Source: Chengkuizengella sediminis (lineage in GTDB: Bacteria > Bacillota > Bacilli > Paenibacillales > KCTC-33759). Taken from it: 64,000 nucleotides of DNA. The notes below the pieces were generated by a model. The model did no database searches. It worked only from the letters and a program-made list of their open reading frames with translations, and was not told where the DNA came from. The stretch's first letter is position 1. Every line of letters starts with the position of its first letter. This document shows, piece by piece, positions 46,153 to 55,292 of the stretch. Location of the stretch: positions 1 to 64,000 of the forward strand of contig NZ_SIJC01000009.1 of NCBI RefSeq assembly GCF_010078385.1, given 5' to 3'. The translations under genes and the position numbers were made by a program.

Positions 46153-48801
46153 ATGGATAAGTTAATTTTAATTGATGGAAACAGTATCGCAAATCGCGCT
46201 TTTTATGCATTACCTTTATTGAACAACTCAAAAGGGATGCACACAAATGCAGTTTATGGCGTGACAACGATGTTGCTTCGTTTAATAGAGGAAGAAAAAC
46301 CGACACATTTTCTTGTTGCTTTTGATGCTGGGAAAGTAACATTTAGACATAAAGAATACAAAGATTATAAAGGTGGTAGAGCTAAGACACCTCCAGAGCT
46401 TTCCGAGCAGTTCCCACTCATGAAGGAATTACTTCAAGCTTTTAAAATCGATCAATTTGAACTCGAAGGTTATGAAGCAGATGATATTATTGGTACTATA
46501 ACGAAATTAGCGGATGAAAACAACAATCAAGTCCTTGTTGTTACAGGAGACAAGGATTTACTTCAGCTCGCTTCAAATAACGTAACCATTGCACTAACTA
46601 GGAAAGGAATCAGTGAAGTGGATCGTTTTGATCCTGAGAAAATAAGAGAAAAATATAATCTAACACCCCTACAAATTATTGATATGAAGGGGTTAATGGG
46701 TGATTCTTCAGATAATATTCCAGGTGTTCCTGGTGTAGGTGAGAAAACGGCATTAAAGCTGCTTCATCAATATGGCAGTGTAGAGGAAGTACTAGCACAT
46801 TCAGATGAATTAAAAGGGAAAATGAAGGAAAAAATTCAAATGAATGCAGATCAGGCAAAAATGAGCAAAGAATTGGCTACGATATTTAGAAAAGTACCAT
46901 TAGAAAAAACGATAGAGCAACTAAAATTTGATGGTTTTGATCAAGAGGCTGTAACCTCAATGTTTCAAAAGTTAGAGTTTAAGTCTCTTTTGGAAAAGAT
47001 GGATGGATCAGACGGATTAAATGTTGAAGAGGAACAAGAAGAAATAAATTTTCAACTCGTTGATCAACAAAATTTATCATCTTTAGTAGACAAGCTATCA
47101 ACATTTAAATCCATACATTTTGAAATCATCGGTGAAAACCCACATCAAGCAGAAGTTTTAGGATTGTCTTTATATACAGATGAAGAGTCCTATTATGTAC
47201 CATTTGAGCTTTTAAAAACTAAAGAGGGAACTAGATTAAGAGAATGGTTAGCTGACGAAAAACATGAGAAGTGGGTATATGATTATCATAAAACAAAAGT
47301 CGCATTGTTTTGGCAGGATATAGAGCTAAAAGGAGTTTCCTTTGATATTTATTTAACTGCATATTTGTTAGATCCAACAGAAACTAAAAACCACACGATT
47401 AGTGGATTATCACAAAAATATGGACTATCTGCAATAAAAAATGACGAGAGCTTTTATGGAAAAGGAGTGAAGTTCCGAGTCCCAGAGGTAACAAGTCTAA
47501 GTGAATTTTTATGTCGTAAAGTTACTCTTATACATAAACTCACACCATTAATGAAAGCGAACCTAGAAGAAAATGATTTGGTTGAATTATTTTACAAAAT
47601 GGAACTACCAGTTGCAGAAGTATTAGCACATATGGAAATTCAAGGTGTGAAAATTGACAGCAATGGTTTAAAAATACATGGTGAGGAAATCCAAATTAAA
47701 CTGGATAAAATTATAAAACAAATTTATGATATGGCTGGAATTGAATTTAACATTAATTCGCCAAAGCAATTAGGAGAAGTATTATTTGATAAACTCCAAC
47801 TTCCAGTTATCAAAAAAACAAAAACAGGTTATTCTACGGATGCTGAAGTACTTGATAAGCTTGCGAGCGAACATGAGGTTGTGTCAAAAATATTAGAATA
47901 TCGTCAACTAGCCAAACTTCAATCTACTTATATTGAAGGGTTGCTGAAGGAAGTTCGTCAAGAAACACAAAAGGTTCATACCTATTTTAGACAAACGATT
48001 GCTGCAACAGGAAGATTAAGCAGTCAATTTCCAAATTTGCAAAACATTCCAATTCGTTTAGAAGAAGGACGTAAAATTAGAAAAGTATTTGTCCCCTCTC
48101 AAGAGAATTCATATATGTTGGCTGCGGATTATTCACAAATTGAACTACGTATCTTGGCGCATATTTCGGAAGATGAAAGACTAATTGAAGCTTTTCAAAA
48201 TAATATGGATATTCACACAAAAACAGCAATGGATGTCTTTGGAGTTTCAGAAGAAGAGGTTGACGCTGAAAAAAGAAGGCAGGCCAAAGCAGTTAACTTT
48301 GGAATTGTTTATGGGATTAGTGATTATGGATTATCACAAAATCTTAATATTACCCGTAAAGAAGCGGCACAATTTATAGAGCAATATTTAGCAGTATTTA
48401 AAGGTGTAAAGCAATTTATGGATAGTATTAAACAACAAGCAAAACAGGACGGATATGTGACTACTTTGCTACAACGAAGGCGTTACTTACCAGAAATCAA
48501 TTCTAGGAACTTTAATTTAAGATCATTTGCGGAAAGAACAGCATTAAATACCCCTATTCAAGGAAGTAATGCAGATATTATAAAACTTGCTATGATTCGA
48601 ATTGAAGAACGTATTCATTCAGAGAATTTAAAAAGTAAAATGTTACTTCAGGTTCATGATGAATTAGTTTTTGAAGTGCCGGAAGCTGAATTGGAAATGA
48701 TGAATAAGCTTGTTCCAGAAATCATGGAGTCAGTTATTTCTTTAAAAGTACCTCTTAAAGTAGATGTGAGCTATGGTAAAAATTGGTTTGAAGCAAAATA
48801 G
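46153..48801 (+). CDS. polA: DNA polymerase I
   Basis: 882 residues from ATG at 46153, with GAGGAGAG upstream. N-terminal 5'-3' exonuclease (about 1-290: 'LIDGNSIANRAFYALP', 'DDIIGTITKLA', 'GDSSDNIPGVPGVGEKTA'), a degenerate 3'-5' exonuclease-like domain lacking the usual acidic start ('SIHFEIIGENPHQAEV'), and the polymerase domain ('ADYSQIELRILAHISED', 'RRQAKAVNFGIVYGIS', 'QVHDELVFEVPE'). Lack of proofreading is normal for Bacillus-type Pol I. Repair and Okazaki-fragment processing. Confidence 0.96.
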   Translation: MDKLILIDGNSIANRAFYALPLLNNSKGMHTNAVYGVTTMLLRLIEEEKPTHFLVAFDAGKVTFRHKEYKDYKGGRAKTPPELSEQFPLMKELLQAFKIDQFELEGYEADDIIGTITKLADENNNQVLVVTGDKDLLQLASNNVTIALTRKGISEVDRFDPEKIREKYNLTPLQIIDMKGLMGDSSDNIPGVPGVGEKTALKLLHQYGSVEEVLAHSDELKGKMKEKIQMNADQAKMSKELATIFRKVPLEKTIEQLKFDGFDQEAVTSMFQKLEFKSLLEKMDGSDGLNVEEEQEEINFQLVDQQNLSSLVDKLSTFKSIHFEIIGENPHQAEVLGLSLYTDEESYYVPFELLKTKEGTRLREWLADEKHEKWVYDYHKTKVALFWQDIELKGVSFDIYLTAYLLDPTETKNHTISGLSQKYGLSAIKNDESFYGKGVKFRVPEVTSLSEFLCRKVTLIHKLTPLMKANLEENDLVELFYKMELPVAEVLAHMEIQGVKIDSNGLKIHGEEIQIKLDKIIKQIYDMAGIEFNINSPKQLGEVLFDKLQLPVIKKTKTGYSTDAEVLDKLASEHEVVSKILEYRQLAKLQSTYIEGLLKEVRQETQKVHTYFRQTIAATGRLSSQFPNLQNIPIRLEEGRKIRKVFVPSQENSYMLAADYSQIELRILAHISEDERLIEAFQNNMDIHTKTAMDVFGVSEEEVDAEKRRQAKAVNFGIVYGISDYGLSQNLNITRKEAAQFIEQYLAVFKGVKQFMDSIKQQAKQDGYVTTLLQRRRYLPEINSRNFNLRSFAERTALNTPIQGSNADIIKLAMIRIEERIHSENLKSKMLLQVHDELVFEVPEAELEMMNKLVPEIMESVISLKVPLKVDVSYGKNWFEAK

Positions 48802-48848
48802 AGACAAAGACCAGAATCATGTAACCTAGCGATGGAGGTGAAACATTG

Positions 48849-49679
48849 ATGCCAGAATTACCAGAAGTAGAAACAGTCAGAAGAACATTAAGTCAATTAA
48901 TTTTAAATAAAACAATCGATCATGTAACAGTTCAATTGCCAAGAATTATCCAAAGACCTGATGATGTGGTACAGTTTTGTGCTTTACTTGAAAATCAAAC
49001 CTTTAAGAAAGTGGAACGAAGGGGTAAATTTCTGCGTTTCATTCTAGATGATCTTGTTCTGTTATCACATTTAAGAATGGAAGGTCGATATGGATTATTT
49101 CAAAAGGGTGATCCAGTGGAAAAACATACCCATGTGACTTTTCATTTTACAGATGATACTGAGTTACGTTATAAAGATGTTCGCCAATTTGGTACGATGC
49201 ATTTATTTGAACCAGGGGAAGAGTTTTTAAAACCTCCATTATACAAGCTTGGGCTAGAACCGCTTGAATCTAATTTTACTTTTGAGATTTTTAAAGAGAA
49301 ACTTAAATATAGGAAAACAAAAATTAAACCATTATTGTTAAATCAAGAGGTTGTAGTAGGTTTAGGGAATATTTATGTAGATGAAGCACTGTTTTTAGCA
49401 GGAATTCATCCAGAACAAACAGTAGATCAGTTGAAAGATATAGTACTTAAAAAGCTGTATGATGCTATTATTACTACCTTACAAAATGCGGTTGAAGCTG
49501 GTGGTTCATCAATCAAATCTTATGTTAATGGACAGGGTGAGATGGGTATGTTTCAACAACAATTAAAAATTTATGGTCGTAAATCAGAGCCCTGTTACAA
49601 CTGTGGGACTTTAGTAGAAAGAATTGTTGTTGGAGGCAGAGGCACACACTTTTGTCCAAATTGTCAGCTTGTAAACTAG
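48849..49679 (+). CDS. mutM: Formamidopyrimidine-DNA glycosylase
   Basis: 276 residues from ATG at 48849, with GGAGGTGA upstream. The mature N-terminus PELPEVETV carries the catalytic Pro1 and Glu2. Zinc finger at the C-terminus: 'CYNCGTLVERIVVGGRGTHFCPNC'-type layout with four Cys. 'HLRMEGRYGL' and 'GLGNIYVDEALF' are family marks. Removes 8-oxoguanine and nicks the strand. The polA-mutM-ytaF-coaE order matches B. subtilis. Confidence 0.96.
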   Translation: MPELPEVETVRRTLSQLILNKTIDHVTVQLPRIIQRPDDVVQFCALLENQTFKKVERRGKFLRFILDDLVLLSHLRMEGRYGLFQKGDPVEKHTHVTFHFTDDTELRYKDVRQFGTMHLFEPGEEFLKPPLYKLGLEPLESNFTFEIFKEKLKYRKTKIKPLLLNQEVVVGLGNIYVDEALFLAGIHPEQTVDQLKDIVLKKLYDAIITTLQNAVEAGGSSIKSYVNGQGEMGMFQQQLKIYGRKSEPCYNCGTLVERIVVGGRGTHFCPNCQLVN

Positions 49680-49696
49680 TCATGCACCTATTTTTT

Positions 49697-49722
49697 CTCC
49701 TCTCCATATGATGTGAGAGGAG
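49697..49722 (+). promoter_or_regulatory. Hairpin that covers the ytaF ribosome site
   Basis: CTCCTCTC (49697-49704) pairs with GAGAGGAG (49715-49722), which includes most of the AGGAGGGG ribosome site. This could hold translation of ytaF low until opened. Compare terminators: no T run follows. Confidence 0.5.
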
Positions 49723-49733
49723 GGGATGATTAC

Positions 49734-50393
49734 ATGATTACTGCTATATCCATGTTTATTCTTGCATTAGCAGTTAGCTTAGATGGTTTTGGAGTAGGCA
49801 TAATGTATGGTTTAAGAAAAATAAAAATTCCGTTGATCTCCATTATTATTATAGCGATATGCTCTGGTGCCATTATTTTTATTTCAATGCAAATGGGTGT
49901 TTTGTTGTTAAAGTTTTTGCCTCCTTTTCTTGCAAAAATAATTGGTTCCCTTATCCTTGTATCCATAGGGATTTGGGCCATTATCCAAATGAAAATCCAG
50001 CGAAAGAATGATAATGAAAGGGAGCCTATCGCCGTTGTTTCCGATGAGAAAAAAACAATCGTTCACATTGAATTAAAGAGAATTGGGTTAGTTATTGATA
50101 TTTTAAAAAAACCTGTAAAAGCGGATGTAGATCGTTCAGGAGTTATTTCAGCAAGTGAAGCATCATTTTTAGGTATTGCTTTATCTTTAGATGCTTTTGG
50201 AGCGGGAATCGGAGCTGCACTGATTGGTTTTTCCCCATTGTTAACATCTATAGTGATAGCATTTTCATCTGGATGTTTTATTTTATTAGGATTACGTACT
50301 GGATATTTTTTTTCTGAAACGAGATGGATTCGTAGACTTACTGTGCTGCCTGGTATTATACTAATAGTAATGGGACTAATAAAACTACTTTAG
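49734..50393 (+). CDS. ytaF: Sporulation membrane protein YtaF (MntP-like)
   Basis: 219 residues from ATG at 49734. Two homologous halves, each with three membrane segments and a DGFG/DAFG motif ('AVSLDGFGVGIMYGLR', 'ALSLDAFGAGIGAAL'), joined by a charged loop that ends in 'DVDRSGVISASEA', an EF-hand-like stretch. Related to MntP manganese exporters. Known in B. subtilis as a sporulation gene. Its ribosome site is in a hairpin. Confidence 0.88.
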   Translation: MITAISMFILALAVSLDGFGVGIMYGLRKIKIPLISIIIIAICSGAIIFISMQMGVLLLKFLPPFLAKIIGSLILVSIGIWAIIQMKIQRKNDNEREPIAVVSDEKKTIVHIELKRIGLVIDILKKPVKADVDRSGVISASEASFLGIALSLDAFGAGIGAALIGFSPLLTSIVIAFSSGCFILLGLRTGYFFSETRWIRRLTVLPGIILIVMGLIKLL

Positions 50394-50396
50394 GTA

Positions 50397-50505
50397 CCCA
50401 CAAAAGTGATGTGAAGCTTTGTAGATTGATCCTATTACTTTTGCGGGGCCCTGAACACAAAACTATTACAGGAAGTGCTGGTCCTAATTTGGAGCATATA
50501 TTAAA
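50397..50505 (+). repeat. Diverged and rearranged copy D of the structured repeat
   Basis: Between ytaF and coaE. The stretch with AAAAGTGA, CTTTGTAG and ACTTTTGCGGGGCCC matches the second half of copy A. It is followed by ACAGGAAGTGCTGGTCC, which matches the first hairpin of copy C. The order is therefore rearranged. Confidence 0.6.
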
Positions 50506-50528
50506 TTATTATAAAAGGTGAATAAACC

Positions 50529-51125
50529 ATGAATGTAGGATTAACAGGTGGCATAGCTACAGGAAAAAGTACAGTATCAAATATGCTTGTGCAACGTGGA
50601 GCCAGATTAATAGATGCGGACGTGATTGCCAGGGAAGTCGTTCTCCCTGGTCACCCTGTTTTGCAAGAAGTTGCGCAACATTTTGGACAAGATATTTTGT
50701 TAGAAGATGGATCTTTAAATCGTGCTAAATTAGGTGAAATCATTTTTAATGATGCTTCCGCTCGTAAAGATCTTGAAGGCTTGTTACATCCTCAAATTCG
50801 TTCACTAATGAAAGAGAGAATGGCTCAGTTTGAATTGGAAGATCCAGAGCGTTTAGTTGTTGTAGATATACCGTTATTATTTGAATCGAATCTTCAGGAG
50901 CTTTTTTCTTCAGTTGTATTAGTGTATGTACCAGAGTCCATTCAATTGGAGCGATTAATGAAGCGGAATCAGCTTAGTTTAGAGGAAGCAAAAAAAAGAA
51001 TGGAAGCTCAAATGCCTATTGAATCTAAAAAAAAGCTTGCTGATTTTATTATTGATAATAGTAAAAGTATGCAGCATACAGAAATTGAAGTGGAAAAATT
51101 TATGGAGGATATATTTATGAAATGA
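50529..51125 (+). CDS. coaE: Dephospho-CoA kinase
   Basis: 198 residues. P-loop 'GLTGGIATGKSTVS' at the N-terminus, 'RLIDADVIAREVV', 'LLHPQIRSLM' and lid region 'RLMKRNQLSLEEAKKRMEAQMP'. Final step of CoA synthesis. AAAGGTGAAT upstream of the ATG. It overlaps the next gene by 4 bp. Confidence 0.95.
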   Translation: MNVGLTGGIATGKSTVSNMLVQRGARLIDADVIAREVVLPGHPVLQEVAQHFGQDILLEDGSLNRAKLGEIIFNDASARKDLEGLLHPQIRSLMKERMAQFELEDPERLVVVDIPLLFESNLQELFSSVVLVYVPESIQLERLMKRNQLSLEEAKKRMEAQMPIESKKKLADFIIDNSKSMQHTEIEVEKFMEDIFMK

Positions 51126-51739
51126 TTATCATTCGAAAAAAGCGTTATTTTCTCATTTTATTTTTATTATGTATTGGCATTTTATTTTATAATACAAACT
51201 GGTTAGGTAAATTAATTTATCCTATAAAATATAAAGAAGAGATACAGGATGTATCAAAGGAGTATAATATTGATCCATTATTTGTGGCAGCCATTATACG
51301 AGTAGAGAGTAATTATAAATCAGATTTAGTCTCCACAAAAAATGCAATGGGTGTCATGCAAATTATGCCTGAAACAGCAGAATGGATTATTCAAATGGCA
51401 CGTTCACCAAATCTTAGTAAGGACAAGATGTTGGATGTTCGTGTTAATATTCAAATGGGCGTATGGTATTTAAATGCTTTATATGTTGAATTCAAACCTT
51501 ATTTAATTGATAAACCTATTAAAGATCAAATTTCTTTATTATGTGCTGCATATAATGCTGGACCAGGGAATGTGAAAAAATGGTTAAATGAACAAAGATG
51601 GGACGGTAGCTTAAATAATATTGAACAAATACCTTTTGGTGAAACAAGACATTATGTTACAAGAACATTATATTATTATGAAAAGTATAAAAAAATTTAT
51701 GGTTCTTCATTGAATTTTGAAGATATACAAGAAAAGTAA
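51122..51739 (+). CDS. Membrane-anchored lytic transglycosylase (SLT family)
   Basis: 205 residues. N-terminal anchor (about 5-22). SLT domain with catalytic Glu in 'AAIIRVESNYKSDLVSTKNAMGVMQIMPETA' (near residue 60), 'IQMGVWYLNALY' and 'LCAAYNAGPGNVKKWL'. Cleaves the glycan backbone of peptidoglycan outside the membrane. Translationally coupled to coaE, as in related Bacillales. Confidence 0.9.
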   Translation: MIIIRKKRYFLILFLLCIGILFYNTNWLGKLIYPIKYKEEIQDVSKEYNIDPLFVAAIIRVESNYKSDLVSTKNAMGVMQIMPETAEWIIQMARSPNLSKDKMLDVRVNIQMGVWYLNALYVEFKPYLIDKPIKDQISLLCAAYNAGPGNVKKWLNEQRWDGSLNNIEQIPFGETRHYVTRTLYYYEKYKKIYGSSLNFEDIQEK

Positions 51740-51741
51740 AA

Positions 51742-51772
51742 GTGCCAAACTGTTTCAGTAACAGTTTGACAC
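51742..51772. terminator. Bidirectional terminator
   Basis: A 13-bp stem with one mismatch (51742-51754 with 51760-51772) between the convergent transglycosylase and SASP genes. Confidence 0.75.
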
Positions 51773-51793
51773 CTTATTCATATTAAGATTTAA

Positions 51794-52030
51794 TTATTGA
51801 TAGTTTCCTTGTCCTGCTAATTGCTGTTCAGCAATTTGGACTAAACGACGAGTTATGTTACCACCAATAGAACCAGTATCACGAGTAGCCATGTTACCAT
51901 AGTAACCATCCTGAGGAATCGCAATTCCTAATTCTTGAGCAACTTCATACTTCAGTTGATCTAAAGCTGCATTTGCTTGAGGTACAACAAGTGCGTTATT
52001 TGAACGGCTTTGTCCCTGTGCCATGATCAT
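51794..52030 (-). CDS. Alpha/beta-type small acid-soluble spore protein
   Basis: 78 residues. 'NNALVVPQANAALDQLKYEVAQELGI' with the GPR protease site context (KYEVA) and 'GNMATRDTGSIGGNITRRLVQIAEQQLAG' are the two conserved SASP blocks. Coats spore DNA in the forespore. AAGGAGGTGAT lies just upstream. ATG at 52030 or 52024 (MAQGQ) may be used. A sigma-G-type promoter is present. Confidence 0.96.
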   Translation of the reverse strand: MIMAQGQSRSNNALVVPQANAALDQLKYEVAQELGIAIPQDGYYGNMATRDTGSIGGNITRRLVQIAEQQLAGQGNYQ

Positions 52031-52055
52031 ATCACCTCCTTGTCGTTGGTAGTTC

Positions 52056-52085
52056 TATTATGTGACGATTATCTTATATTCATAA
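52056..52085 (-). promoter_or_regulatory. Sigma-G-type promoter of the SASP gene
   Basis: Read leftward: TTATG (52085-52081), 18-bp spacer, CATAATA (52062-52056). The -10 fits the sigma-G pattern CATWHTA and the -35 matches four of five positions of GHATR. Confidence 0.6.
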
Positions 52086-52216
52086 CAGGAAACGTATACC
52101 AATTATAAGGAGAAACATTTTTATTGTCTAACATAATTAAATGATTGGCGCTATAATGGGCTTTTCACGATTAAATTTGTAGAATACAAAAATAAAATTA
52201 GATAGGGGAAAAGTTT

Positions 52217-52696
52217 ATGAGATGTCCATATTGTGATAATGATGGGGCAAAAGTATTGGATTCAAGACCAGCGAATGAAAACAAATCAATTAGACGTCGT
52301 AGAGAATGTGAGAAATGCCATAAAAGGTTTACTACGTTTGAAATGGTTGAAGAAACTCCTTTAATTGTCATTAAAAAAGATGGTAGCAGGGAAGAGTTTA
52401 TGAGGGATAAGATACTAAGAGGTCTTATACGAGCATGTGAAAAAAGACCTGTTTCCGTCGAGCGTTTAGAAAAGATTGTATCTGAGGTAGAGCAGGAGTT
52501 GAGGAATACAGCTCATACAGAGGTAAAAAGTATAGAAATTGGAGAATCAGTCATGGAACAATTACATCCAGTGGATGAAGTTGCTTATGTTCGTTTTGCA
52601 TCAGTATATAGACAATTTAAAGATATCAATATGTTTATGAAGGAATTAAATCATCTCCTACATAAAAGCCCTTTACATATCGATAAAAATGAATAA
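52217..52696 (+). CDS. nrdR: Transcriptional repressor NrdR
   Basis: 159 residues. N-terminal zinc ribbon (CPYC...CEKC, residues 3-34), '[27 protein letters not shown]', then the ATP-cone (about 45-135, '[28 protein letters not shown]'). Senses dATP/ATP and represses ribonucleotide reductase genes. AGGGGAAA upstream of the ATG. Confidence 0.95.
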   Translation: MRCPYCDNDGAKVLDSRPANENKSIRRRRECEKCHKRFTTFEMVEETPLIVIKKDGSREEFMRDKILRGLIRACEKRPVSVERLEKIVSEVEQELRNTAHTEVKSIEIGESVMEQLHPVDEVAYVRFASVYRQFKDINMFMKELNHLLHKSPLHIDKNE

Positions 52697-52819
52697 GTGG
52701 AAAACACGATTATTTTGCTAGTTGTTCATTTTTTTGTCACCTTCAATTGATAGTAATTTAACTACAGTTTTACTTGCAGAAACTAGATCATAAAGCTATA
52801 ATTAGTGGAGTTGAATTAC

Positions 52820-52895
52820 GGGGCCATAGCTCAGCTGGGAGAGCGCTACGCTGGCAGCGTAGAGGTCAGGGGTTCGATCCCCCTTGGCTCCACCA
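52820..52895 (+). tRNA. tRNA-Ala (anticodon GGC), CCA encoded
   Basis: 73 nt plus encoded CCA. The acceptor GGGGCCA pairs with TGGCTCC and has the G3-U70 pair that marks alanine tRNAs. Anticodon loop CTGGCAG within a CTACG/CGTAG stem gives GGC. The T-loop GGTTCGATCC is intact. It is the likely attachment site of the decayed prophage, whose integrase gene points toward it. Confidence 0.96.
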
Positions 52896-52909
52896 TATAT
52901 GAATCGCGG

Positions 52910-52937
52910 AATCCTTTGATTTTAAAGGGTTTTTTTA
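52910..52937 (+). terminator. Terminator after tRNA-Ala
   Basis: AATCCTTT pairs with AAAGGGTT (one wobble pair), followed by seven T. Confidence 0.8.
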
Positions 52938-52995
52938 ATGTATTTTTTCATTTTTAAAGTATTATATTTACTTGTTCATATGGATTGGGGACGAA

Positions 52996-54212
52996 TTATT
53001 TTTGTATTCTTTTTAGTTTACTAAAAGCTTGAGCAGCTTCTTTATCAAGTTCTTCCACGAAATGGGTATAAAGGTTTGCTCTAGTGCGAATATCGGCGTG
53101 CCCTAATCGTTCTTGAATTTCTTTTAAAGATTTTCCCCTAGCTAATAAATAAGTTGCAGAAGAATGGCGTAAACTATGTATAGATATTCTTTTATTATTC
53201 AAACCATGACGTTTTAAGAATCTATTGAACCATTGAGTAGGTGAAGTATGATACATCGGGAACCCGTTGTCTCTACAAAATAGAAGCATTCTGTTTCCTC
53301 CTATCCATTTGTTACCTAGTTTAAATTTTAGTTTTTTTACCTCGGTTGATAATTTTTTAATAAGAGGAATTAATTCTGGAGTCAAAGCTATTTTTCTTTG
53401 TGATTTCTTTGTTTTAGGACTCTTAAAAAGTGGTTTTCCATCAACGTATGTCAATGATTCATTCACTTCGATGTGAGCTGACTTTTCATCTTTATCTATG
53501 TGTATGTGTTTATTAATATCTAGAGCCAGTATCTCACCTCTTCTCATGCCGGTCGTTGTTGCTAGTTCTACAAACACTTTCCATTTTAAAGGTTCTTGTT
53601 CAAGTTTTTCAAACATTAAGACTAGCTCATCCTCGAAGAAAACATCTTTTTCTTTAGTATCTATTTTTGGATGTTTTACTTCCGAAACAGGATTATATTC
53701 AATTATTTTCCACTCAACAGCCCGTTCTAAAATATCTTTTATTATTCGATGTGTATATATCTCCTACTTGTTCCAGAAAGTCCAACCTTTTTGTTATCTT
53801 TACGCATTCCAGGTTGAGCAAGTTTATCTAGAAAAGTAAGAATGTGCATTGGCTTTATTTGATTTAATTTCATGTGTCCAAATTCAGGTATAATGTGGTT
53901 TTTTAAATGCCTCTCATAAGTATTTATTGTTGTCGGTTCTAAATGCTTAGTAGCATATTTTTCTTTCCATTCTCTTACAAAAGATTCAAACAGCATTTTT
54001 TCTGGTGCTATATATTCACCAGCTTCAACTTCAATTTTGAATTTAACTAATTCTTCATTTAGATAGTCTCTAATTTTCTTAGTTGTTCTTAGTAGCGATT
54101 CATCTTCTATACGGATTGTCTTGCTTTTTTTAATGCGCTTATTGTTAGCACCATATCCAGCTTCAACTACAAGACGAAATGAATTTTTTCCTCGTTTTTC
54201 AATAGATGCCAT
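52996..54212 (-). pseudogene. int: Tyrosine recombinase (phage integrase), frameshifted
   Basis: The N-terminal part (54212-53742: AP2-like DNA-binding and SAM-like domain, 'KYATKHLEPTTINTYERHLKNHIIPEFG') and the catalytic part (from 53616 or, read in frame, from about 53755) are in different frames. The break is at 'SRRYIH/RIIKDIL' near 53750, consistent with a 1-bp change. Catalytic residues remain: 'TGMRRGEIL' (Arg), 'HSLRHSSATYLL' (His, Arg) and 'LGHADIRTRANLYTHF' (His, Tyr). Joined length would be about 400 residues, normal for Tn916/phage-type integrases. Its position beside the tRNA 3' end is typical. Inactive unless the frameshift is a sequence error. Confidence 0.85.
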
Positions 54213-54236
54213 TATATAAACCTCCTCAATATTTTT

Positions 54237-54431
54237 TTATAGTTTAAATTTAACTTCAACAACTTTCCCAATAATTTTTACATCTTCACATGGTACAAGT
54301 TCAGGTTGTATCTGAGAATTTGAAGGTATAAGCATGTAAGTTTCACCTATTTGCTTAACACGTCTTAATACTACTTGTTCGTTATTTATAGAAACTAAAG
54401 CAATGTCATTTTCTGTAATTTCATTTTGCAT
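54237..54431 (-). pseudogene. C-terminal fragment of an S24/LexA-like repressor
   Basis: 64 residues from ATG 54431. The open frame can be read from 54459 ('YESDTAIISMQNEITENDIALV'). It ends 'VKIIGKVVEVKFKL', the typical close of phage S24-type repressors, and carries 'NEQVVLRRVKQIGETYMLIPSNSQIQPELV', where the catalytic lysine region would lie. The GDSM serine segment is missing. Probably the tail of a prophage repressor whose middle was deleted. Confidence 0.7.
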
Positions 54432-54461
54432 AGAAATTATAGCGGTGTCACTTTCATAATT

Positions 54462-54824
54462 CTATCCTCCAGACATATCATCATTTTCGATATACAATTC
54501 ATTTTGAGAATTATACTCAGCGAGACTTTCAGCTACTTTGTATATATCTAGTTCTTTAATTGTATTTTTGTATAAAACATTTACTTTCTTTATCGCTTCT
54601 TTATCAGACTGTATACCGCCAAATTGTTCAAATTTTTTATAATCTTCCTCGGTCATTTCAAGTTTCTCAGCCATTTGTGTTATTGAAATACCTCTTGATT
54701 CTCGTATATTTTTTAGTTTGTCTAATTCTTCTTCGCTGTTGTTGAATTTACTAAAAGTGTTAGTAGATTTATAAATGTTCAATAGGCTGTCTGGATCAAT
54801 ACTATTCATTCTTTTAGTTATCAT
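54462..54824 (-). CDS. XRE-type HTH protein, probable repressor fragment
   Basis: 120 residues, with an HTH-like block at about 35-90 ('LDKLKNIRESRGISITQMAEKLEMTEEDYKKFEQF') and a low-complexity C-terminus (SGG end). It lies just upstream of the S24 fragment, which suggests both come from one cI-like repressor gene. No good ribosome site precedes the ATG. Whether it still binds DNA is unknown. Confidence 0.55.
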   Translation of the reverse strand: MITKRMNSIDPDSLLNIYKSTNTFSKFNNSEEELDKLKNIRESRGISITQMAEKLEMTEEDYKKFEQFGGIQSDKEAIKKVNVLYKNTIKELDIYKVAESLAEYNSQNELYIENDDMSGG

Positions 54825-54836
54825 TATAGTTGGTTC

Positions 54837-54850
54837 AAGAACGGGTTCTT
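54837..54850. promoter_or_regulatory. Perfect dyad, possible prophage operator
   Basis: AAGAACGGGTTCTT is a 6+2+6 perfect palindrome, 12 bp ahead of the XRE ORF. The spacing differs from the Bacillus SOS box (GAAC-N4-GTTC), so a prophage repressor site is more likely. Confidence 0.4.
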
Positions 54851-55087
54851 ATGGCTTATTCGGAAGGGTAGCAGAGCCCAGATCTAACTTTATACAACCA
54901 GAAGCCATGTTCTGATAGGTAGCTATTTTACGTTTACGTAGTTAACGGCTAGCATAGTCTACCAACTGTGACAAATAGTTATTTTTTTAGTACTTTAATT
55001 TTTATATAAATATTGAATAGTTCCCATCAGTATTACAATCAAAAGTATTTTATCAACTATGAATAGATAAAGTTATATAGTAAAAAA
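54851..55087. other. Intergenic stretch before the lysis module
   Basis: No gene recognised. It has GC-richer blocks (54855-54960) unlike its AT-rich surroundings, perhaps the relic of early phage genes lost between repressor and lysis genes. Confidence 0.35.
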
Positions 55088-55117
55088 TCCCTGCTTATTT
55101 TAACTGCAGGGTTCTTT
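55088..55117 (+). terminator. Hairpin upstream of the holin-like gene
   Basis: CCCTGC pairs with GCAGGG around an 11-nt loop, with TTCTTT after. Confidence 0.6.
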
Positions 55118-55139
55118 AATGTTAAGGAGGGTGGATAGA

Positions 55140-55292
55140 TTGGAATTAAATATCATTCAATATTTTTTAACACAAGGACCCTTTGCAGTCCTTTTTGTAT
55201 GGTTACTTATATATGTGATGAAAAATGGAAAGGAACGAGTTGGTTACTTATTTATACCTTTTTTAGGGGGTAGGAAGATTGGAAGAGATTAA
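55140..55292 (+). CDS. BhlA/UviB-family holin-like peptide, C-terminus altered
   Basis: 50 residues from TTG at 55140, with AAGGAGGG upstream. 'LNIIQYFLTQGPFAVLFVWLLIYVMK' is the BhlA/UviB start and membrane helix. The family's charged C-terminal helix is replaced by 'RVGYLFIPFLGGRKIGRD', as expected from a frameshift or deletion. Forms membrane pores in phage or bacteriocin lysis. It overlaps the next gene by 14 bp. Confidence 0.7.
   Translation: MELNIIQYFLTQGPFAVLFVWLLIYVMKNGKERVGYLFIPFLGGRKIGRD

Noticed and set aside
54837..54850. SOS box ahead of the XRE ORF
   Set aside because: The half-sites are 2 bp apart, not 4, so it does not fit the Bacillus LexA box; kept only as a possible repressor operator.
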